Shown piece by piece: positions 57,098 through 64,000 of a DNA stretch of 64,000 nt; the stretch's first letter is position 1; each line of letters starts with the position of its first letter. The stretch is from Sternotherus odoratus. Its lineage: Eukaryota > Chordata > Testudines > Kinosternidae. A model generated the notes under the pieces. It had not been told where the DNA came from. It did not search any database and saw only the letters and a program-made list of their open reading frames with translations. The translations under genes and the position numbers were made by a program. Location: NCBI GenBank assembly GCA_032164245.1, contig JAVMKO010000023.1:62001-126000 (forward strand), given 5' to 3'.

Positions 57098-57359
57098 GTT
57101 CAGAACGGAGGAGAAACTGGGGAACAAATGAAACATTTGCCACTAGAAGAGAGAAGCACCAACCGGGGAGTGGGGGGGAGATTTCCTGTCCCCATTCAAC
57201 GGCTCAAGGGAAAGGGGGGAAGTTGGAGGGGATTATACAGCGATAGTCAATCAACAGCTGAATAAGAACAGAAGAGCGGCCGCCCTGGGTCAGCCAGTGG
57301 ACTGAGCCTCCCCGCACGTATTCAGTTCTCTTCCTGCTCTAGTCCCAGCCTCCTCCGGC

Positions 57360-58330
57360 GAGGAGTTCCACAGGTTAACGGGACGGGACGGGGTGATGTG
57401 GGGACAGGAGGGGGGCGGGGTCAGGTCCCTGGATGTGGGGAGGGGCCGGGCAGTGGGGGCTGGGGGGGGAGGGGGAAGTAGGTGGAAAAGGGGGGGGGGC
57501 TTCTACCCCCCCGCCCCACGCAGGGACCCCGGGGGGCTGCCCCCCCCGGCTCCGACCGGACCCTCGTCCGACTCACGACGGTACCTGGAGGCGGCCGCTG
57601 GGCGATCTGCGCATGCCCAGAGCCGGGAGCGTTCGCAGTCGGGCTCCTCCTGCCCCCCCTGTCCAACGTCACTTCCGCCCCCGGGGGAGTCAGGCACTAC
57701 ATCTCCCAGCCTGCCCCGGGGGCGCTTCCGCTCTCTCCAGCCCAGGTCGGAGCACCCCGGGCTCTGCCTGACCCCCCCGCGTCGCCACTTCTCAGGCGAA
57801 TCCTCCGTGTCCCGGGGGCGGGGCCTGGTCCCCGGCGGCCCCGCCCCTCGGCCGGGCCGTTGCGCTGCCTGGGGAGCGCGTGGGGGGGGGGGCTGGGCGG
57901 GGGGAGGCTCGGGTCCGGGCAGCGCCGCTAGGAACGCCCCCGCCCCTTCCCGACTAGCCCCGCCCCTGCTCCGCCCCCGCCCCTGCCTCGCCCCTTCCCG
58001 ACTAGCCCCGCCCCTGCTCCGCCCCCGCCCCCACCCAAAGCTGCCAACTCCCGCCCCCATCCCATGCCCTGGAGCAGTGGGCGGTGCCTGGTATGCTAAT
58101 GAGGACGAGGCTGCTCTGCAATGTGCAGTGAACCTCTTCGGGACTTGGGGGGTGGGGGTCGCTCTCTGCCCCCTTTATCCCCCCAGCAACCCCACTCGCC
58201 CCCTCCCCCGCACGACCTCAACCCCCCCCCCCCCCACAGCCCCCTCGGATTCCCGTCGGCCCCCATCCGGGGGAGAAAGGGGGGGGGGTACAGTCACCCT
58301 GAGGTAAAGAGCCGGCGTCCCCCGGTGGGT
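57360..58330 (+). repeat. Segmental duplicate of the left-arm promoter region
   Basis: Reproduces 24920-25620 (GAGTTCCACAGGTTAA, TCAGGTCCCTGGATGTGG, the composite promoter, GACTAGCCCCGCCCC units). It then joins directly to a segment like 22240-22500 (GGAGCAGTGGGCGGTGCCTG, GTATGCTAATGAGGACGAGG). The order differs from the left arm, so it is a rearranged copy. Confidence 0.75.
57664..57730 (+). promoter_or_regulatory. ETS/CRE + ZNF143 + CTCF-like promoter, copy 5
   Basis: AACGTCACTTCCGCCCC, then ACTACATCTCCCAGCCTGC from 57697, then GGGGGCGCTTCCG to 57730. It points right; no recognisable exon follows. Confidence 0.6.
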
Positions 58331-58339
58331 GCTGCAAAC

Positions 58340-59800
58340 CCAACTCTGCTTCAGCTTGCTCTTGGGTTGGTATTTGAGCCTGGCAGTGGGGCTGTTTTGG
58401 CTGCTAGGTCTCCCCTGGGGGCTACAAAACCCAACTTCTCTTTCTGTACAAAAATAGAAACACCCCCCACAGGTGTCTCTGGACACTGAGAACCTTTTCC
58501 CTTGAGGGACACACCCACCCATATACTTATTGCCTGAACCCCCACTGACTCTGACCATCACCCCATGGGTGGTGTACCTGAACACTCCTATAGACTGAAA
58601 ACTTTAAAACTTCTACACCCCAATCTGGAGCTATGCTGGATATGTGATATGCATGTGCTCTGTAAAACCTGTACCTACTATCGTGACTCCAGCCTGACCC
58701 CAGATGTCCAGTACCTAACCTCTCAATCTGTGTATGTTTTCATGTTGAACATTAGCTTTAATAAAAATTTTAAACCTTTAGATTTTAAAGGATTGGCAAC
58801 AGCGTGATTTGTGGGAAGATCTGATTTGTATATTGACCTGGGTCTGGGGCCTGATTCTTTGGAATTGGGGAGAACCGTTTTCTTTATTTGGGGGATTGGT
58901 TTTCATAACCATTGATCCCCAGGACAGGTAGCTGCTGGTGGTGATACTGGGAATCTGGAGTGTCTTAAGGGGATTGCTTGTGTGACTTGTGGTTAGCCAG
59001 TGGGGTGAAACCAAAGTCTGTTCTGTTTGACTGGTTTGGTTTGCCTTAATGTGGAAAAACCCCAGCTTTGGGCTGTAGTTGCCCTTTGGAAGCAATCTGT
59101 CCTGATCTGACACTCACAGTTGGATCCCACCAGGAACAGCCCCGTTACAAAGCCCAATGATGGAGATTAACTCTTCATTTAACCATGGCTCCCTTGTTCT
59201 TATAGCATGGCACGGAATGCCCAGTAGGATTCACTAACCATTCATCATCATCCACCCTACCTCTAATCAGTTTCACAGCCCTTTACAGAACTTTCCTATT
59301 TTGTCTGCATCATTTTTAAGATGTAGTAACCAAAATTGAACTGTAGGAGGTGAGAGCGTACCAGTAAATTAGAGAATGCAGTTTTATTTTTTCCTCCCAT
59401 ACTCTGGGGCTCTCAAACTGGGGATGGGACCCCTATGGCGGTGACGAGGTTATTACATGGGGGGGGGGGGTTGCAAGCTCTCAGCCTCCACCCCAAACCC
59501 TGCTTGCCTCCATTATTTATAACATTGTTAAATATAAATTAAAAACCCTTTTAGATATAACGGGGGAGTCGCACTTAGAGGCTTGCTATGTGAAAGGGGT
59601 TACAATCCAAAAGTCACTACCCAAAATGAACAGATGATATTGAATAAAGCAACTAGTTTTGATAAACATGTATTCAATTAGATTTTTGCAGTTTTTTTAC
59701 CCAAAGCAAGATAGGAAATGTTTTGGTTTCACTTTTTTAGGAAATATTGAGATTTACTGCAAAATAAAACAATCTGACTTTTTCCAAATGGAGATGAAAA
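58340..59800. other. No gene recognised; dispersed-repeat-like DNA
   Basis: Contains CAAAACCCAACTTCTC near 58429, TTTAATAAAAATTTTAAACC near 58757 and a long stretch (58800-59150) that reads like an interspersed-repeat tail. No coding signal is seen on either strand. Confidence 0.4.
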
Positions 59801-59816
59801 AAAGTATGTTAATTCA

Positions 59817-60118
59817 CAGAATCATAGAATACTGGGGTTGGAAGGGACCTCTGGAGGTATCTAGTCCAACCTCCTGCTTAAAGCAGGACCAGTCCCCAAA
59901 TAAATCATTCCAGCCAGGGCTTTGTCAAGCCTGACCTTAAAAACATCTAAGGAAGGAGATTCCACCACCTCCCTAGGTAACCCATTCCTGTGCTTCACCA
60001 CCCTCCTAGGGAAAAAGATTTTCCTAATATCCAACCTAAACCTTCTCCACTGCAACTTGAGACCATCACTCCTTGTTCTGTCATCTGCCACCACTGAGAA
60101 CGGTCTAGAACCATCCCA
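59817..60118 (-). mobile_element. CR1 LINE 3' end, inverted
   Basis: The plus strand begins ACAGAATCATAGAATACTGG, GGTTGGAAGGGACCTCTGG, the terminal CR1 motif read backwards, and runs to CTGAGAACGGTCTAGAACC. Its 5'-most base adjoins the ~67-bp array directly. Confidence 0.88.
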
Positions 60119-63100
60119 GGGATTCCCCCCTGCAGAGCCTGGTGTTGGGCTCTCCCTCTCCCCCCCCCCCAAGCTATAACAGCAGGTCCCAGGGATTCCC
60201 CCCTGCAGAGCCTGGTGTTGGGCTCCCCCCCCCCCAGCTGTAGCAGCAGGTCCAGGGGATTCCCCCCTGCAGAGCCTGGTGTTGGGCTCTCCCCCCCCCC
60301 GCCCCAGCTGTAGCAGCAGGTCCCGGGGATTCCCCCCTGCAGAGCCTGGTGTTGGGCTCTCCCCCCCCCCCCCCAGCTGTAGCAGCAGGTCCCGGGGATT
60401 CCCCCCTGCAGAGCCTGGTGTTGGGCTCCCCCCCCCCCCCAGCTGTAGCAGCAGGTCCCAGGGATTCCCCCCTGCAGAGCCTGGTGTTGGGCTCTCCCCC
60501 CCCCCCCCCAGCTGTAGCAGCAGGTCCCGGGGATTCCCCCCTGCAGAGCCTGGTGTTGGACTCTCCCCCCCCCCCCCAGCTGTAGCAGCAGGTCCCAGGG
60601 ATTCCCCCCTGCAGAGCCTGGTGTTGGACTCTCCCCCCCCCCCCCCAGCTGTAGCAGCAGGTCCCGGGGATTCCCCCCTGCAGAGCCTGGTGTTGGACTC
60701 TCCCCCCCCCCAGCTGTAGCAGCAGGTCCCGGGGATTCCCCCCTGCAGAGCCTGGTGTTGGTCTCTCCCCCCCCCCCCCCAGCTGTAGCAGCAGGTCCCG
60801 GGGATTCCCCCCTGCAGAGCCTGGTGTTGGACTCTCCCCCCCCCCCCAGCTGTAGCAGCAGGTCCCGGGGATTCCCCCCTGCAGAGCCTGGTGTTGGACT
60901 CTCCCCCCCCCCCCCAGCTGTAGCAGCAGGTCCCAGGGATTCCCCCCTGCAGAGCCTGGTGTTGGTCTCTCCCCCCCCCCCAGCTGTAGCAGCAGGTCCC
61001 GGGGATTCCCCCCTGCAGAGCCTGGTGTTGGGCTCTCCCCCCCCCCCCCCAGCTGTAGCAGCAGGTCCCGGGGATTCCCCCCTGCAGAGCCTGGTGTTGG
61101 GCTCTCCCCCCCCCGCCCCAGCTGTAGCAGCAGGTCCCGGGGATTCCCCCCTGCAGAGCCTGGTGTTGGGCTCTCCCCCCCCCCCCCAGCTGTAGCAGCA
61201 GGTCCCGGGGATTCCCCCCTGCAGAGCCTGGTGTTGGGCTCCCCCCCCCCCCCAGCTGTAGCAGCAGGTCCCAGGGATTCCCCCCTGCAGAGCCTGGTGT
61301 TGGGCTCTCCCCCCCCCCCCCCAGCTGTAGCAGCAGGTCCCGGGGATTCCCCCCTGCAGAGCCTGGTGTTGGACTCTCCCCCCCCCCCCCCAGCTGTAGC
61401 AGCAGGTCCCAGGGATTCCCCCCTGCAGAGCCTGGTGTTGGACTCTCCCCCCCCCCCCCCCAGCTGTAGCAGCAGGTCCCGGGGATTCCCCCCTGCAGAG
61501 CCTGGTGTTGGACTCTCCCCCCCCCCAGCTGTAGCAGCAGGTCCCGGGGATTCCCCCCTGCAGAGCCTGGTGTTGGTCTCTCCCCCCCCCCCCCCCAGCT
61601 GTAGCAGCAGGTCCCGGGGATTCCCCCCTGCAGAGCCTGGTGTTGGACTCTCCCCCCCCCCCCCAGCTGTAGCAGCAGGTCCCGGGGATTCCCCCCTGCA
61701 GAGCCTGGTGTTGGACTCTCCCCCCCCCCCCCAGCTGTAGCAGCAGGTCCCAGGGATTCCCCCCTGCAGAGCCTGGTGTTGGTCTCTCCCCCCCCCCAGC
61801 TGTAGCAGCAGGTCCCGGGGATTCCCCCCTGCAGAGCCTGGTGTTGGGCTCCCCCCCCCCCCCAGCTGTAGCAGCAGGTCCCGGGGTTTCCCCCCTGCAG
61901 AGCCTGGTGTTGGACTCTCCCCCCCCCCCCCAGCTGTAGCAGCAGGTCCCAGGGATTCCCCCCTGCAGAGCCTGGTGTTGGGCTCTCCCCCCCCCCCCCA
62001 GCTGTAGCAGCAGGTCCCGGGGATTCCCCCCTGCAGAGCCTGGTGTTGGGCTCTCCCCCCCCCCCCCAGCTGTAGCAGCAGGTCCCGGGGATTCCCCCCT
62101 GCAGAGCCTGGTGTTGGGCTCTCCCCCCCCCCCCCAGCTGTAGCAGCAGGTCCCGGGGATTCCCCCCTGCAGAGCCTGGTGTTGGGCTCTCCCCCCCCCC
62201 CCAGCTGTAGCAGCAGGTCCCGGGGATTCCCCCCTGCAGAGCCTGGTGTTGGGCTCTCCCCCCCCCCCCCAGCTGTAGCAGCAGGTCCCGGGGATTCCCC
62301 CCTGCAGAGCCTGGTGTTGGGCTCTCCCCCCCCCCCCCCAGCTGTAGCAGCAGGTCCCGGGGATTCCCCCCTGCAGAGCCTGGTGTTGGTCTCTCCCCCC
62401 CCCCCCCCCCAGCTGTAGCAGCAGGTCCCAGGGATTCCCCCCTGCAGAGCCTGGTGTTGGTCTCTCCCCCCCCCCCCAGCTGTAGCAGCAGGTCCCGGGG
62501 ATTCCCCCCTGCAGAGCCTGGTGTTGGTCTCTCCCCCCCCCCCCCAGCTGTAGCAGCAGGTCCCGGGGATTCCCCCCTGCAGAGCCTGGTGTTGGTCTCT
62601 CCCCCCCCCCCCCCCCAGCTGTAGCAGCAGGTCCCGGGGATTCCCCCTGCAGAGCCTGGTGTTGGTCTCTCCCCCCCCCCCCCCCAGCTGTAGCAGCAGG
62701 TCCCGGGGATTCCCCCTGCAGAGCCTGGTGTTGGGCTCTCCCCCCCCCCCCCAGCTGTAGCAGCAGGTCCCGGGGATTCCCCCTGGAGAGCCTGGTGTTG
62801 GTCTCTCCCCCCCACCCCCAGCTGTAGCAGCAGGTCCCGGGGATTCCCCCCTGCAGAGCCTGGTGTTGGTCTCTCCCCCCCACCCCCAGCTGTAGCAGCA
62901 GGTCCCGGGGATTCCCCCCTGCAGAGCCTGGTGTTGGTCTCCCCCCCCCCCCCCAGCTGTAGCAGCAGGTCCCGGGGATTCCCCCTGCAGAGCCTGGTGT
63001 TGGGCTCTCCCCCCCCCCCCCAGCTGTAGCAGCAGGTCCCGGGGATTCCCCCCTGCAGAGCCTGGTGTTGGGCTCTCCCCCCCCCCCCAGCTGTAGCAGC

Positions 63101-63855
63101 AGGTCCCGGGGATTCCCCCCTGCAGAGCCTGGTGTTGGACTCTCCCCCCCCCCCCAGCTGTAGCAGCAGGTCCCGGGGATTCCCCCCTGCAGAGCCTGGT
63201 GTTGGACTCTCCCCCCCCCCCCCAGCTGTAGCAGCAGGTCCCGGGGATTCCCCCCTGCAGAGCCTGGTGTTGGACTCTCTCCCCCCCCCCCCCAGCTGTA
63301 GCAGCAGGTCCCGGGGATTCCCCCCTGCAGAGCCTGGTGTTGGGCTCTCCCCCCCCCCCCCAGCTGTAGCAGCAGGTCCCGGGGATTCCCCCCTGCAGAG
63401 CCTGGTGTTGGGCTCTCCCCCCCCCCCCCCCAGCTGTAGCAGCAGGTCCCGGGGATTCCCCCCTGCAGAGCCTGGTGTTGGACTCTCCCCCCCCCCCCCC
63501 AGCTGTAGCAGCAGGTCCCGGGGATTCCCCCCTGCAGAGCCTGGTGTTGGACTCTCTCCCCCCCCCCCCCAGCTGTAGCAGCAGGTCCCGGGGATTCCCC
63601 CCTGCAGAGCCTGGTGTTGGGCTCTCCCCCCCCCCCCCAGCTGTAGCAGCAGGTCCCGGGGATTCCCCCCTGCAGAGCCTGGTGTTGGGCTCTCCCCCCC
63701 CCCCCCCAGCTGTAGCGGCAGGTCCCGGGGATTCCCCCCTGCAGAGCCTGGTGTTGGTCTCTCCCCCCCCCCCCCCAGCTGTAGCGGCAGGTCCCGGGGA
63801 TTCCCCCCTGCAGAGCCTGGTGTTGGGCTTCCCCCCCCACCCCCAGCTGTAGCAG
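60115..63855 (+). repeat. ~67-bp minisatellite with an NF-kB-type site per unit (~56 units)
   Basis: Unit: CAGCTGTAGCAGCAGGTCCC, GGGGATTCCCCCCTGCAGAG, CCTGGTGTTGGGCTCTC and a poly-C run of about 8-18 bases. Most length change is in the C run. GGGGATTCCC fits the kB consensus GGGRNWYYCC. A minority of units read CAGGGATTCCC, and one at about 61,880 reads GGGGTTTCCC. CAGCTG is an E-box. The minus strand stays open for more than 1,200 codons as a Gly-rich repeat; this is not taken as a gene. Confidence 0.93.
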
Positions 63856-64000
63856 CAGCTGAGTCACTTTCCCGCCCCCCGGTCTCTCACTCGCGGGTGC
63901 GCCGGGCGCGGAGGGGTTAATAACGGTCCTTCCCCAGCACAGCTCAGGGAAGCGGCAGCGGGTCAGTCAGCTGGGCGGGGTCTGACGCGCCGTGACAGCC
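63850..64000 (-). repeat. Partial copy of the KRAB-gene leader region
   Basis: GAGTCACTTTCCCGCCCCC, CTCTCACTCGCGGGTGCGCC, GGAGGGGTTAATAACGGTCC and CAGCACAGCTCAGGGAAG match 2308-2405. The ~67-bp array stops exactly at its edge, and the window ends before the ZNF143 motif would be reached. Confidence 0.75.

Noticed and set aside
59995..63867. Open minus-strand frames of about 980 and 1,290 codons encoding Gly-rich repeats
   Set aside because: They translate the ~67-bp array. Open frames exist in more than one frame, the period drifts with the C-run length, and no start context, splice sites or non-repeat domain is present apart from CR1 sequence at the end.

Overview
The window reads as nuclear genomic DNA of a reptile, most probably a turtle. 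The evidence is a KRAB-A exon of 127 nt preceded by a Ser-rich leader exon, CR1 LINE 3' ends in both orientations, an hAT element with an intact 8-bp target-site duplication, an hAT transposase relic, MIR-type SINEs and a short MITE starting AGGGTGACCAGA. Base composition swings between GC-rich CpG-island blocks and AT-normal blocks. Tandem minisatellites fill roughly a quarter of the window, as on a GC-rich microchromosome. No prokaryotic or viral genome is present.

Layout, left to right. 0-2.6 kb: 5' part of a KRAB zinc-finger gene on the minus strand, with its promoter; the finger exon lies off the left edge. 2.6-7.1 kb: CpG-rich DNA, a degenerate array, a MITE, a relic of a centrobin exon and a 46-bp minisatellite. 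7.1-12.5 kb: a 62-bp array and a G-rich array, with minus-strand exon-like sequence at each end of the first. 12.9 kb: TMEM107 exon 1 (plus), without its other exons. 14-15 kb: a probable LTR. 17.6-20.9 kb: C-terminal half of a borealin-family gene (minus), with an hAT insertion downstream of its last exon. 22.9-27.8 kb and 47.2-52.6 kb: the arms of a large inverted duplication. 31.0-37.0 kb: two tandem centrobin-related genes (plus). 37.6-45.3 kb: hAT transposase relic and an intron-containing TRAF3IP1 (IFT54) pseudogene (minus) with CR1 copies in its intron. 46.5-47.2 kb: a 43-bp GC-box array. 54.9-56.2 kb: another 46-bp array. 57.4-58.3 kb: a further promoter duplicate. 60.1-63.9 kb: a ~67-bp array carrying one NF-kB-type site per unit, ending on another copy of the KRAB-gene 5' region.

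TMEM107 and CNTROB both lie on human 17p13.1, so the gene content fits that synteny block, although the order has been rearranged. Three of the recognised genes (TMEM107, CNTROB, TRAF3IP1) belong to cilium or centrosome biology, and an RFX X-box palindrome lies near TMEM107. Borealin is a chromosomal passenger complex subunit.

The most unusual signal is the tandem pair at 31-37 kb: introns of the two genes are nearly identical while their exons encode strongly diverged coiled coils. The second is a composite promoter (ETS/CRE, then ZNF143, then CTCF-like) copied five times, mostly without a recognisable downstream gene. All identities were judged by eye; no alignment or database search was run.
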